From contig CM075103.1 of NCBI GenBank assembly GCA_037576195.1, positions 32,014,723 through 32,078,722 of the forward strand: 64,000 nucleotides of DNA. The letters are read 5' to 3'. Position numbers and translations under genes: made by a program. Below, piece by piece: positions 34,364 to 47,584 of the stretch (position 1 is its first letter; each line of letters starts with the position of its first letter). The notes under the pieces are model-generated. The model was not told where the DNA came from, searched no databases, and saw only the letters and a program-made list of their open reading frames with translations. Source of the DNA: Phytoseiulus persimilis. Its lineage: Eukaryota; Arthropoda; Arachnida; Mesostigmata; Phytoseiidae.

Positions 34364-37300
34364 GCAAAATATATGACACGAGCTTCCAGCAGAGCCAATC
34401 GAAGCCGACTTAATTGATGGAGAATGAGCGCTTCGAGCTCTCGTCTCATTTCAAATTTCGCGTCGATCATAGCGATGAAGGGATCTCGAAAAACAAACAT
34501 CAATCCTCGCTCTCGTCCCATCATTCAATCTTGGAAGGAGGATCGATTCACGTTTGGCAGACAATCATGGTCGAAGGAGCACCGAGAGCACATCCTTGAT
34601 GGTTCCCGGCGAAATCAATCGGAGGCCATTACAAGCATTGCTCAAACTCATGAGTAGGAAGAGGCCGACGCGGCATGGGCTCTCTCTGGATCAATCGCTC
34701 ATGCAGGGCTTCGCCCGTTCCGAAAGCCACATGCCGAGAGTATAATAAACAAACCCGTTATATCTCCCACGGTCTCATTTCTGCCACGAATCAGCGCCCA
34801 GCGTATGCCGTTTGGATTTTTTTTGAGTGGTATTTTCTGAGCTCCTCCCCAACTTGGGCCGATTATGCGGAGCATCTCCGGAGGACTTCGGATATTTCTT
34901 GGAAACTTGTCAGAATTCCACGTAAGCGATGATAACTAGGCCTAGACGTTCATCACGGCATTCTGGCTGCAAACCCGCGGCGCCATCGCAAGCGCCGCGG
35001 AATTCAAATCGGCCGGTAGGGAGAGGGGAAGGTAGAATGTATAACGGCGAGCAACTCGCTGGAGCTGTCCCCTAAGTCATGTAACATGACTCATGTTCCA
35101 CATCGATGTCGTCAAAGACCGGTCTCACGGAAGCGAGCATGAAAATCACCATGACAATCCAGGTGGATTGAGACGCTCCGCGAAATCCGGAAACGGGAAT
35201 ATCCTCCAACAATGCGGATGGAAACATTGGTCTGGGTGAAATCGTAAATCCCAGACATACGCAAGCGATTTTTTCTCGAACGATTGCTCAGCCGGACCAG
35301 CATCGCGTCCAGCCATGGAAGCTACGCCTCGAGGTCAGCCCTCCGTTCGCCAGGTGAACAAAGGAATCCTGAGAAGCAGAGCTTGAGGGTCTTGCAGGGA
35401 TGAGCCGGTTAGAGAACCCATCCGCTTGGGAATCCCATCTGTCCCCGCGCGTCTTCTTGTAGTTCTGTCGCCGCGCCCATGGTTTCTGCACTGCTCCGAC
35501 TCTATTTTCCCCCGAGGAACAGCGCCAAATATTTGCAATGATTTATATCTGCATGCAGTCTCGGCTCAAGGTTACGTCGAGTCATCAACATGAGAATTCC
35601 AAAGCGTCTAGACCGCCTCGATTTTCTGGGAATCGACCACTTGTAACCTTTCCGAATCGCGAGCGTAATGTCACTAAACGACTTCGTAGCCTCGGCGGAG
35701 TTTCTAGTCATCTGAGTGGTTTTGCCGAAAAGCTGCGCGTCATGTTCCGAGGAGTCTCCCGATAGCAGGAAGATCTCTCTCAGCTTCAAGTTCGCCCCAT
35801 CGCTAACGATCTTGAGTGGGAGGGAGTGATGGAGGAACTGCAGTTCCTCATCCAATCTTGGGCGAGCTTGTGGAATTACTTGTGAAACTTCGAGGACAGT
35901 TTCCTGAATCCTGCCACCGGGAGTGAGATGATGTGAATGATCAACTCATTGGGCTTCCATCGGCTTGAACCCAGCTAACGGTTTGTATTCTAAGCTGTAG
36001 TGCATCAGAGTTCGGTCATGAATTACACCGGTAGCGCTCCGAGTCTGCCTCAGAGAACTTCATACCCGGAGAAAGTCATGTGAGGGAGAGTTTGCCAGCA
36101 GTGTTCGGATCCGACGAGGGGAAGTCGTTTTCCCCTCCTCCTAATGCCAGTCAACGGAATAGCCTACTATGACATACCTGACACTTGAGGCGCATGCAAT
36201 GTCTCTTCAACTTCGACAGGAAGGGGAACACCGCGACCCTCTCTTACCTCACTTCGCTCTGCCTCCTGAAGAGCCGCAGGATAGCGAAGGAGCACATACA
36301 TATCAGTCGCTCAGTGGCACGCCCGCTGGTGGGAAAGGGATGGGTTCCGAACTAGGTAGTCACAGACTTGACTCGCATCCGGATACGCTTACGAATCCAA
36401 ATTCAAGTTTGATCTGAATCTGGATTCGGATGCATGAGCGGATAAGATTCTGGGTTCGGATCGTCGTGTCCGAATCGAGCCCATCTCTGGTATCAGCTTG
36501 ACTGCGGTTGGAACAATACAGCTTGGCCAAGAGCTGGACGGTATCCTTGAAACGATGGTTCGATGTTTCCAGACGTCCGGGAATCCTCGACCCGGATGTA
36601 TCGTCGAATACCGAGGAAAAAATGACTGACTTGGTCAAATGACGTATAGAGCACGGTGGCCTTTTGTACCACGCCCAAACTCATTGAGGAGATCGGCTGT
36701 CAAAGAAATTCTCGCGACGATGAATATGGCATTGGTTTTCAAGATGGGCACTCTATGATCATATCCATGAAGTCCATCCCCTCGCAATGTGATATATTTC
36801 TGCGATGATTAGGACATTTACGAAGCAGAATCTCGCTAACCGCGGACAGCGACATGATCGGATAGATGGCGGCATACGCACTCTCCGCTTCTACAATTCA
36901 TTCATTCGACAACTTAATCCGGATCATGATTGTAGAACTTGATTCCTGACTATGTATTATTTTCACATTCGTGAAATACGCTTTGGCCACGAAAGAACCC
37001 GTACCTGGCATCAAGGAAGCTCTCGCCCTCGCTTCCGAGGTTAGAATGCGATTTAGTAAAATGGGACCATCTCACTCAAATCCATTCCTGTTTTAATCGA
37101 TTAGAGATCGCTGGAAATCTTTGAGTGATCGTATCTTCCCGGAATCGATTGCGAGCTGGCTTTTGCGATTGCGAGTTGCAGAAGAAGATCCCCAGAGCTA
37201 TCCTCCAAGAAGTCCTTGAGCTTCCTCTCCGGAAGCTGTGCTTCAACAAATAGGGCAGGGTCATGCTGAAATTCTTCCCTCAAATGAATACATTATTCAG

Positions 37301-38288
37301 TTGCTGTCCTAGTAGTATAATAAACTAAGAAGCTTTAGAAATAAGCATCACATTGATTATTGTGTTCTTCTCATCTTTGCCTGTTGTCAGAAGATGTGTG
37401 AGCCGGCACACGGTCCAAATTTGCGGCGAGCTATGCTCGGATTGCGAGCGGAATCGTGGCATCCGAACAAATTTAATGGATAGATCTCTTCAGCCATTCA
37501 GGCGGCCCTGCGAATCGGGGAACTGCCCCGCAACAGCTCTCGGGAGGAACGGGAGCATCTCGGGCGCGTGTTGCGTCGGTCTCCTGGCGACGAGCTGCAT
37601 CCGACTCATCGGTGGGAAATCATCGCGATGTATTCGCGCCAAGGAAGGTCCGGTCGAGGCCGAGGAACAGCCACAGCATGATCAAAGCATTACTTCGCCG
37701 TCGCGCTCGCTCGCAGTTGTCCGCTTAATGTGGGGTCAAGGTGAGGTCAAGTCCTCCTCAGTCGTCCTGCATGTTTTGAGATATCCGTGGAACATGTGCT
37801 GCGATATGAATGGTGTCACTATTTCAGCACCGTAACTCGAACCTCGGCGGTGCACACCTTGACCTCGTCTCGTAAGTTGCGATTCGCAGATATGAGAAAA
37901 GCGATAGAGCTTGTACAGCATTCCTCGGCATTCCGGATTCAAAGTGAAATAATATTCCGAAATCCTAAGCGTAATCCGTAAATCCGGGCGAAGCTGCAAT
38001 TCAAGTCGCATTCACGAAAACGAATGGAGAGACAGGAACGGAACTCCGCATGATGCTGGCTTACGATTCAACTGTGAATCCGCGTCGTTGGGAAGCTTAC
38101 AGGCTAAGCTCTGATGAAGTTTGAGAGAGTTATCGAGGATTAGAAAGTGTTCTGGTCGGCCGGGTTCAGGTCGGAAAGGCGTTGGAATTTCCCTCGTCCA
38201 CGACCAGTCTTTAAGAGGCGATCGTCACGTTGTCATCTCGATAGGTTCTAACCTCAATTCACGGTTTGACTCCCTGAGCGTGACGAGA
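34364..38288. other. Intergenic stretch with no assigned gene
   Basis: A GC hairpin (CCGCGGCG and CGCCGCGG) lies at 34977-35003. A region of imperfect GGATTCGGAT steps in both orientations lies at 36375-36480. The 117-codon minus-strand frame at 35502-35855 has no known motif. Otherwise nothing seen. Confidence 0.3.
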
Positions 38289-39893
38289 ATGACGAAAGCT
38301 TCCTTTGGTGCGGAGGAACCTTCTCAGGACACCAAGTTCTCGCAGGCGCCGAAGTCTCCACCGAAAACAGCGATAGAAGTCGCTGATGCCGCTGGGACCG
38401 GGGTCGCGGCGAAGCCTTCGTTCCTCCAGCGACTGAAGGCTTCTCGCACCATAGAAGCCTATCTCTTCCTGACTGTGTTCAGTTTGTCCGTGAAGAACTT
38501 CGTGGACGTCAAGTTGACCCTCGTCAAATCCTGCGTGGCTGAGGTGGGACTGAGCTATGAGGAGTGTACTCTCTTGGACGAACACTCCGAAGAATTCAAA
38601 GAAGCCGACAGAATCGCTTCCTACTACATCATGGTGGGTAGCTGGGTGTCGACAGCCGTGTCGATGATCATGGGAATCCTGATCGGCTCGTTCTGCGATA
38701 AATATCAGAAGAAAGTCCCTCTCCTCCTCGCCACTCTAGGATTCGCGATAGAATCAGCCTTTTCGATCTTCAGCGCGGTGTTCATCGACACTCCAGTGAT
38801 CATCTTGGCGATAGCTAAGGTCCCGGCAGGTATCTTCGGAGGTATCATGATTGTGATATCGGGCACGTACGCCTACGTCAGCCAGATGACCGCTGCGAAA
38901 GCGAGACAGATAAGGTTCGCGATCCTGCAGATGTTGCTCCTGGCCGGAATCACGATCGGAACGGTCGCGGGCGGCTGGCTGTTCCAAGAGAAGCATTTTG
39001 TTTTGGTTTACGGTGTTTCCATCGGAGCGAACGCCGTCGGGATAATTCTGCTGGCTCTATTCATGGATAACAAGAACTCGAAAACCGGGAACATGACCTA
39101 CGGCGAGATCGCGAAAGCGTTCTTCAGCTTCGACTGCTTGAAAGAGAGTTATCGGCTCGTCGTCCGTCCGAGGGAAGGCAACTCCCGCATTCAGCTCTGG
39201 CTCCTCATCGTCTCGTCGTTCGTTACGGACATCCCCATGGCGGGAACGCGGGCTCTTGTCCTGCTCTACGTCAAGAAACGCTATTCGTGGGACACGGAAA
39301 CCCTCGCCAACGTCACTGGAGCACTCCGGCTGGGGACAGCCTTCGTCACGATCGGCGGAGTTCGACTATTTACGAAAAAACTCAAATGGCGCGACACGAT
39401 CATTGCCCTCATCGGGTTCGTGTCCCTTGCGGCGCACTACGTGGGCCGCGGCTTGGCGACCACAGGTCTCATGTACTCGATGGCTTACGTGATCGGCGCC
39501 CTGAATGGCTGCTCGAAATCGGCGTCGGACAACTTATTGACCCGGCTGCTGAACGAAGACGAGATCGGGAAGGTCTTCGTTTTCAAATCTCTGGTTGACT
39601 CCACCAGTCCGGCCGTTGGTACATCTTTCTTCAACATGGTCACACAAAAGTTCGACGATACGATACCGGGCGCGATGTTCATCTCTGCTGGGATGTGGAT
39701 AGCCATCCCCATAATGATCATGGTTTGGATAATGTTTTTCGGGACGGTCCCCACACCGAAGAGCCAGGATCGCGGGAGCCCGGAAGCAACGGAAGAGGCC
39801 GCAGTTGTGGAAACCGGGAGTGAAGATGAAACCAGGGACGGGGCGCTCGTGCTCAGCGATCTGCGCAGGACCAGTTCCGTCTGCCGACTTTGA
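38289..39893 (+). CDS. Major-facilitator transporter, SLC46-like, single exon
   Basis: The predicted product is a 534-residue plasma- or organelle-membrane solute carrier. The frame is open further upstream, but the first ATG that gives a normal N-terminus is at 38289. After about 55 polar residues come twelve hydrophobic segments. The TM2-TM3 loop reads GILIGSFCDKYQKKVPLLL, equivalent to the MFS G-x-x-x-D-x-x-G-R-R motif with Gln in place of the second Gly. TM4-TM5 carries VPAGIFGGIMIVISGTYAYVSQMT and R-Q-I-R, as in SLC46 (PCFT/TSCOT) proteins. The C-terminal tail is acidic and cytoplasmic. No intron is present, unlike its neighbours, which suggests a retrocopy or intron loss. The substrate is unknown; SLC46 members carry folates or other organic anions. 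Confidence 0.88.
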   Translation: MTKASFGAEEPSQDTKFSQAPKSPPKTAIEVADAAGTGVAAKPSFLQRLKASRTIEAYLFLTVFSLSVKNFVDVKLTLVKSCVAEVGLSYEECTLLDEHSEEFKEADRIASYYIMVGSWVSTAVSMIMGILIGSFCDKYQKKVPLLLATLGFAIESAFSIFSAVFIDTPVIILAIAKVPAGIFGGIMIVISGTYAYVSQMTAAKARQIRFAILQMLLLAGITIGTVAGGWLFQEKHFVLVYGVSIGANAVGIILLALFMDNKNSKTGNMTYGEIAKAFFSFDCLKESYRLVVRPREGNSRIQLWLLIVSSFVTDIPMAGTRALVLLYVKKRYSWDTETLANVTGALRLGTAFVTIGGVRLFTKKLKWRDTIIALIGFVSLAAHYVGRGLATTGLMYSMAYVIGALNGCSKSASDNLLTRLLNEDEIGKVFVFKSLVDSTSPAVGTSFFNMVTQKFDDTIPGAMFISAGMWIAIPIMIMVWIMFFGTVPTPKSQDRGSPEATEEAAVVETGSEDETRDGALVLSDLRRTSSVCRL

Positions 39894-39993
39894 GCGACGA
39901 GCCGAAAATGTGATCTCAATCATTGCTAGATGGTAGGTATGTGCTATGGCTCACTAGAAGGACCGTTCATGAACCGAAAGAGGAAGGATAATG

Positions 39994-39999
39994 AATAAA
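39994..39999 (+). terminator. Polyadenylation signal AATAAA of the SLC46-like gene
   Basis: A perfect AATAAA hexamer 100 bases after the stop codon, followed by a T-rich stretch (ATCTTTTTGT). Confidence 0.6.
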
Positions 40000-42273
40000 C
40001 ATCTTTTTGTCATAACTCGGTTATCGCTCGGGTCAAGCTCACCGTGGCGCTCTAGGAAACGGTCGAGAATTCAGATGGATTATGACATGGCGTGACTCGT
40101 TCCCAGAACTGTGCTCATGAACACCTACGTGCGAAATTTGAAGACAAGCGACATTTTCCTTGATAACTAGCCCAATGAGATGGGTCAAACGAGTCATCCC
40201 TGGGCTCGCTCCACTTGAGCAACACATCCTTCCAATCCAACGGAATCCATACTTCCGACTTTCCTCATAACCGGAACGTATCCTTTAATCCAGCGGGATA
40301 GTTGTCCAGGAAGGCGATCCGTGTGCCGTGTGGCAGCGGAGGAAGAGCTGCTCACGAGCGAGGCGAGGCTCGAGAAATTATCTAACATCACACCATGACC
40401 GTAACACGCCTGCACGATGAGCAACATTCGATGAGCCTTGATTGATTCTCAACTATTCATCATCGGCGACTGCGGAGCGGGAATTCGTCCGCATGCCTCG
40501 GTTTCCACTCTGAGGTCACATTCCATGCTGCTTTTGTCCCTGCCGTTCCATAACGGGTGAAAGTAAGATAATCGATGTATACCTGGCGGAATGCGTCACG
40601 CCGGGACACGCCATTCAGAAACGAAATGGAGCGGAAGATAGCAGGTTGTGCAAAAGTATTTTCATGGATGGATTCAGTGAATGGAGCATCGTGATTCAAG
40701 GAACGGCGAGGTGGTTGGGAAGCTGTACGTGAATCTACAGGAGTCAAGCGATGCTCCCTGTTCGCTAGTATCAGCGTCGTTGCCAACTTATCCGTGGTTT
40801 TCCGAACCCTCGGAATGAGGGAAATGGGTCATACTTCAGCAGCACTGAAAACCATGCAGCGCATAACCTCAGAAGCGCCAACAGGACCGGAAAACTATTC
40901 TCCGAGCACCTCAGATTCGGTTCGATGATTTCTTGATCTTGAATTCCAGTAACAATATCTCCAAATGAGCTCTCTTCTGACGCCGGGCGGCATCGGATCC
41001 GAACGCTTACCTTTACCAGTAGCTCAGTCTCTGTTAATTCCTGATCGAAAAGTCTTGGAGCCTAGGTTTCCGCTCTCTGTGCATCCTCTTCAGAGCGGAG
41101 TCGATCTTCAACCCAGCGGCAATCAGCAGCAGATTAGGTTCTCGTTCTAAGTGAAGCTGGAGTGGATTTCTGAGGTCCTTTCACCGAGCTCAATTCACCC
41201 CCGTGCACTGCGGTCGCGGAGTGCATTAAGTGAGAATGGTGCCATTCGGAAACCGGATCCCAACGAACAGAAACATGGAGAAGGATCAGGATGCGTTGAT
41301 TGCTCCCGAAGTACCTCCGATACCCGAGGCGCGTCCGACCAACTCAAATCACCCAACTCGGTGTACATGTTTCACCGAGCTACTGGGTCACAGCTCAGCT
41401 GCCTGCGATGGTGGGTGGGGCTCGTTGGGGTTCGGTGAGGTCGATAGGACCAGGAGCTTCAGAGGTTCCACTCCTCAGACCACTCAAGGTGTCAGCGGGA
41501 CTGGAGCGTGGAACGCTTACTCCATAATCATGAACTGAGTTTCATGGCAACTCTCGGATTTTCTCGGATCCCTGATGTCAGCTCTGATGGTCGAGAGGAG
41601 GATCCGGGTGGCGACGGGGCTAGGTGTGGTCTCCTGTATGAGATGCTCTCCGGGTATCAACTCGATGACCGAAAACACATCTGAGGAGCCGGCCCATATA
41701 GAACTGGAGATGGAGAGACTCCTCGTAAGGGAGGTATCTCAAGCCAGGGCCACAGGCCTCCAGAAGTTCAGCGTGGAGACTTGTCAGTGAATCGGTTCTG
41801 GTGAGAATTGGTGAACCGCCCGCCAAGGCTCCGATCATATGGAGTCCTAACTCGAAGATACTTGATGATTCTCGAATCCGGATTACGTCTTTCGATGATT
41901 TCCGAACCCCACAACTTCGATCGTACCCGGGAATTGTTTCTCTGGAAACAGCTGAACGGGAAGAAACTAGTTCCCAGCTCCAGCCTATGCGTGGTTCCAC
42001 TTTGTCGAAACACTATCGCGCGTCGATATCCGGATCGAAGCCTTCTGCCCTTTGTCATACTGGCATTTCCATCCGTTCATAGGAGATAAATTGGCTTCTG
42101 GTTCCGATGAGACCCCGCCGAGCCCTCGAAATCCCCCCTGCTGATCACGTTGACGCAGTTTCATCGGATTCAGAGACCAATTTCCCCCATACACGAACTT
42201 CCACTCAGAAGAGGCTGGCCTCGGTTGGATAACACTGCCGTCAAGAAAACAAAATTCGCGTAACAAAGAAGTG
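40000..42273. other. Intergenic stretch with no assigned gene
   Basis: Only short frames on both strands. The longest (126 codons, minus, 41620-42000) overlaps similar-sized frames on the other strand and shows no motif. No repeats noticed. Confidence 0.35.
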
Positions 42274-44310
42274 GTGATCTAGGTTTGGGTGAGTCGAGGT
42301 CGTAGATTCCGAATTTTTCAACCGATTCTTCGGATTCGCTCTAGTTTTTCTGTGATTCCTACCTTTCGGATTTTCGTGATTTTTTTCATGTTGCATTCTT
42401 CATCTCTGCTACCGAGAGAGCCAGACTCATGAAAATTTGGGAGCTTCCAATCATATAACAGAAATATCTCTGATCAAAAATTTCGTGCGATTCGGAACAA
42501 CGGTCTCTGAGCTAGAGGAGATCAGAAGTCTTTTTTTGTCACAGAACACCGAAAAGTTCCCTCGTCTTCAGCCGATTAAGAAAAAACTATCGTTCCCACA
42601 ACCAACTTCCGTTGACCTTTCTGATAGGAAATCCATTCACGAACATTTCGAGACAAAGTTGAGCGTGATCGGAGGATACATCCAGTTTTATCCACAAAAA
42701 AACTTGAAACAACGAAAACACTCAATTTCACCTAAAACTCAGAGGTCCACCGCTCAGAGTCCCAAGTGAGCTCTAGACCGGCACCACGTGTGAGAACAGC
42801 GAGAAGATTCGATTCGCAGTCTGCAGAGCTCTTGACATCGAGGTTGGAAGAAAATCATCTGTTGGCGGAAGGTACTTTCAGCTATTACTATGTTAAATAC
42901 AATTCGTAAAACATGTTAGGAAAGAACTTGAGTCCGAACTTTGGCCGGCACCAAAGTAGCCTTCTACCGCACACGGTCAGAAATCTCCTAGAACACATAG
43001 GTCTACACCGATACGACGCCAGCAAGTGGCGGCTCTTTCTCGACGGTCCGAAGAGAAGCTTGAAGAGCGTCATCTTGCACAACGGCAACCGATACGCTTC
43101 AATTCCGCACGGCCATTCCACTAGACCACGTGAGGACTACGACATCATCGCGTTTGCGTTGGAAAAGCTCAAATACGAGGAGAACCAATGGCCGGTTTGT
43201 GTCGACTTGAAGATGGTCTCGATTAATTTGGGCCAACAAGCCGGTTACACAAAACTCCCGTGCTTCTAGTGTCTTTGGGACAGCCGAGCGGATGACGAAC
43301 ATCGGACTTGAACGATTCGGCCGTCAAGGGGATATCTGAGACCTGGGCAGCCCAACGTGCTCCGAGGCGCTTTGGTTCCGATGGAAAAAATCATTCTGCC
43401 GCCGCTGCATGTCAAATTGGGTCTAATGAAATCGTTCGTCAACGCATAGGACAAACACGGTTCATGTTTCACGTACATCGTGCGCAAGCTGCCCGCTGTG
43501 AGCATCCAAGAGCTTCAGGCGGCGGTTTCAGATGGACCTCAAATCCGAAAGCTCATCGACGACCCTGCTTTCATTGACCCAATGAACCCTCGAGAAGCCA
43601 AAGCTTGGCGGTCATTCGTCCTGGTCGTTCCTCGGGAACACGAGGGCTGAAAAGTGCGTACACCTTGTCAAGAACATGCTCGTGACCTTTCGAGTGCTAG
43701 GGTGTCGGATGAGCATCAATCAAGATGCGCTATCTGCACAGCCATCTCGGACGTTTCCTTGAAAATTTGGGTGCCGTGAGTGATGAAAAAGGAGAAAGAT
43801 TCCATCAAGACATAGCCACCATGGAAGGAGGGTACCAGGGGAGATAGGACGTGCACATGATGGCCGACTACTGTTGGACTCTGATACGGAATGACCCAGA
43901 CAGGCCCCACTCGAGACGTTTTGTTGGTTCCGAGTTCCGACGTAGGTTCTGAGTTTTGGGTGGAACCGAGTTTCGACTTCCGTTCTTCGCGATTAAAAAC
44001 TGGATGGCTCGTCGTATCACGCTCAACCTGGCTCTGAAATGCTCGTGGTTGAATTTTACCATCAAGAAGCTCAACGGAACTTGGCTGTGGGGGCTATGGT
44101 TTCCTCGTTTCCGGCCGAAGAAGGGGCAACTTTCCGGTGTTCTCCGGCAAAAATTGACTCTCGATCTTTTTTAGCTCGGAGACCGTGACTCCGAATGGCA
44201 CGAAATTTTCACCAGAGATGGTTCTCATCAAACAAACTGAAGCGAATCCGAGCAAATGGTTGACAGATTCGGAATCTACGACCTCGATATACCCCAACTA
44301 GACCTCTTAT
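42274..44310. mobile_element. DNA transposon with very long (about 400-500 bp) inverted terminal repeats
   Basis: The left arm 42274-42775 and right arm 43905-44310 are reverse complements with moderate divergence. Both contain GAGGTCGTAGATTCCGAA, then TTCGTGC-ATTCGG, then GAGCGTGAT, then ACCCAAAACTCAGA. The interior on the plus strand encodes a broken protein seen repeatedly in arthropod genomes: WRLFLDGPKRSLKSVILHNG, LGQQAGYTKLPCF, then in other frames LPPLHVKLGLMKSFVNA and DGPQIRKLIDDPAF, and finally GERFHQDIATMEGGYQG and DDYCW-like steps. I recognise this protein type from mobile, repeated copies but cannot name its superfamily. Frameshifts and stops show that it is inactive. Confidence 0.7.
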
Positions 44311-44945
44311 TCCGCTCAGCGGATAACGGAAATTCCCCCCACGGAAGATTTTTCCGGAGCCAAGAGGTGATGGGCAAAGCGAGATATATGTCTCTCACTA
44401 TGTCTCTTCGTTGTTCTCCTTCTCTTAGCCATCTTGTAGACAGAGCCGGTGTCACATGAGAGTTCTTGGCATGGCACGCAGTCAAGACACGGATCAGAAT
44501 ACCAGAATTATAAATAACTAGCACGACATATGGCAGATTAGTAACTTATATTCTGAGCTTATTCTTCGAACCAGTTGGCCAATGCTCGACCTGAATGATC
44601 AGGGCTTTAGGAAACGAATCAAGGGAACAGAGTTGCTGTGTAACAACGAAGTGATTCGACGGAGCTGAATCAATGGCCGTTGCAGCAGGATGTAGACACC
44701 GATGACGTGCAACATTATGTGAATGTGTGACCGCTGAAGAGTATAAACACCGATAACAAGCAACGTAATGTGCATAGGTGAATGTGTCAGCGCGGGACAT
44801 GCAGCAAAGAGAGACGAATCCAGTGCCAACGAATAAAAACTGCGATCTCGAGGATTATTGACCGTTTCGACATGTCGGACTGGGGGCTAGAACTGAAATA
44901 ATTTCCGTTATCCGTTGAACGGATATTGAGGTCTAACCCCAACTT
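44290..44945. repeat. Inverted 43-bp pair flanking 44.34-44.90 kb
   Basis: The minus-strand sequence at 44291-44335 (AATTTCCGTTATCCGCTGAG and on) recurs on the plus strand at 44900-44940 with a few changes. The left member overlaps the outer edge of the long-TIR transposon, so the right member may be the end of another, mostly deleted copy. Confidence 0.5.
44694..44798. repeat. Tandem duplication of a 51-bp unit
   Basis: Two imperfect copies start at 44694 and 44745. Both contain ACACCGAT-AC, CAACRTWATGTG and GTGAATGTGT. No coding role seen. Confidence 0.6.
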
Positions 44946-47584
44946 AGGCGTCAGCTTCCTTGTTACGTTTTTTCTGTCGAGCAGTGTAATCTGAGAGAGA
45001 AACTGGTCTCCATACATGGGAGTAAATTGGATCTGCTCCTCGCGTCTCAGTCGGAGGCTTCGCCTCTCGAGCAAGATTTTGAATCAGAGCATGAGAGCGA
45101 ACACGACCGATGAAATCTGGCGGGAAGCTTCTCCCGCGTTCCGGTCGCGCCGAGAAGAAGGTGTTTGTGAGCATTGCTGTCATTGTCTGTGTTCTTATGA
45201 AAGAGCACTACCTTACAACAAGTGTTTGGAAACTCTAAACCATCTCTCCACTGACTCACTTCGAGTTAGTCGCTCGGGATACACAGCGAGACACATCTGT
45301 CCTGACCCGACTCTCAATTTTGGAGTCTCCAGCAATATTCTTGTAATTTGGAACCCTCCCAGAACAACACCGCGCCGTCCACTCACGAGCCCTTTCTCGT
45401 CAACAGTCTCTTCCGGGTGGCATACATGATGAGGGCTCGCAATCATACACGCAGCTGCGCGCACTGATATCTGAACAGGCCCGAAGTCGCCGGACACAAT
45501 AGCTTTCTGGTGTCGTTAGGCTGAGTCCGCGGATGACGCTTGCCTTTTTGGTACTTCCACCGGATTTCCCCCTCACTGCGTGATCCGGGGAGTCTGATAC
45601 CGATAGACTCTGACCCTACGCTTCCCCCCACTGAATAAACTGTCAGAAGGCGATTGCGCAAAGATCGACTGGACGATTACAGGCTTGGCAAGGACCAACT
45701 TGGCGAATGAGTCTAGCGGGCGAACACCAATGGGGAAAATCTAGCTTCACGTGGTGCCAAAAATGTTTCTGGAGAGACTCGGGACGCTTCTCACACTGCG
45801 AACGAGCGCTCTGGAGCCAAGGAACGAGATCTTCCAGCGAATCAGAGCGCGGCAGCTGGCGAGTCACGGATGGGCATCATGAACGGATCCTGCAACCACT
45901 GCCGAGTCGTCATTCAAGCTGGAGATGTTGAGGGGCGGTTGATCATCAGAGCGACGCATGTTCTCTGCCCAAATGTTGTTAATCTCCGGGTCGTGATCGC
46001 GAGATCGAATAAGTCGCGACGACCAGCATCCGGACGCGCACTCACCTAATCTACGCATCTACGAATCTCAACGCATCTAGTTCTTGAAAGCTTTCAGATC
46101 CTTCAGCGTCGCCTCGACGGGTAAAGTGCGGTGGAAGATGACGAAAGTTTTGATGGAACGGTTGCAGACAGCCATATCCTCCATGCGGCAGCCTCTCGCC
46201 GATTCCATTGGGTTGACTTTCGAAAATTTTGAAAGTAACCCGGAGCTGTGACCCTCCACCGTGTTGGTATCGCCTCCGATCTGGCCCAACGAGAGCTCCC
46301 CAGGAGGAAGCTCCGGTCGTCGGAGCGGGATCCGAACGTTCGACCGACTTCCCGAATCACTACAGAGGCGAGGGAAGGAGCAGACGCCTGGAATGAGTGA
46401 AACGAAGCTCGAGCAGAACGCGCCGCTCGTCGTGCTCTCCTCGCTGTGGGCGCGAATTACTCGGATAACAGTAGAGCAGTCCATGCGCGCCGTGGCTCTC
46501 TTTTGAAGCGCGAGTGTCTGTTCACCTTCACGAAGATATGGAGGAGGTCGAGTGTTTCCACGGATTCAAAATTGGAGAGCCATCCGCGGCGGAAAAATGT
46601 CATCAGTGCTTCCGCCTACGAAGAATTTAGCGACGTGAGAGTGGGAGTGAACAGGACCTCGCTCGGCCTAAAGAACTCCGCTAACCTCGATCTCGAGAGA
46701 AGCCTTTAGTAATCCGTGGCGACCAGCTGAGAGGGTGAGTCGATATCATTCACAGAGGCTTCATCGAAGGTGGATGAAGTTTCAACTCCCGGAGGAAAAC
46801 GCTTCCTCACTGGTGATGGCTGGAGCGCTGAGTCAAGAGGAATTTCCAACGCATGGATTCGGAAGTCAACCCTCGCACTTGTGCACTGAACCCCTTTACA
46901 TTCTTTGTTTTCCCTGCACTTGAAGCCTTTGATTCGTAAAAACCGTAACAAAGTCTTTAGCTCGTGCTCCATACAGCACCATGCGAGTCGCTCCGACGAC
47001 TTCCGAAAGTTGAGAATCGTCGATCGCACAGAAACGTTCAGAGGATCTCGATGCTAGTAGAAGCTCGAAGGTAGAGGTGCGCTAGGGTCCTCTTTCTCCT
47101 TTGAGAGTGAGCTGATTCGCTCCTGAATTCCGAGAAACTCTCGTGGTCTCCGGAATTCCCTTCCGTTCGTCGGATCCCCTTTCTTGGACTCGTCCTGCTC
47201 TTGCATTTTCCGACCGCATCGCATAGTTCTGTGCGGAGAGATGTTCTTGTATTGAAAATGGATTATGAATATTCCCCGGGCATCATGATGGAATAGAATT
47301 TGGAAAATATCAGCGAAAGTTCCGGCTGTGGCTTGATCTGTCTTTTGTGTAACTACCTGGAAATGGCGTCGGAAATTCGACGCGTGAGAAGCACAATTTC
47401 CAAGGATTGGGATTCCTGAGTATGATGAAGGTTCCCTGACTTTCAAATGGACGATGGGAATAGCAATGGAGCTCGCCAGGCAACCTCGATGTACTGACTG
47501 GGAGAGCATAGCGTCGTAAGATTATGGAATAACAGATGCCTGCACAAGATGATACAACGGGAAACTTTTTGTGAAGGATTCATC
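44946..47584. other. Stretch with unassigned minus-strand frames
   Basis: Minus-strand frames of 135 codons (46077-46484), 107 codons (46706-47029) and 151 codons (47054-47509) lie close together, and some borders look like splice sites. For example a donor GTGAAC follows HIFVK near 46524. They may belong to one small multi-exon gene, but I recognise no domain and cannot join phases with confidence. Confidence 0.3.

Noticed and set aside
33919-34524. 201-codon minus-strand frame
   Set aside because: It is antisense to the MOSC-domain segment, which carries recognisable family motifs on the plus strand.
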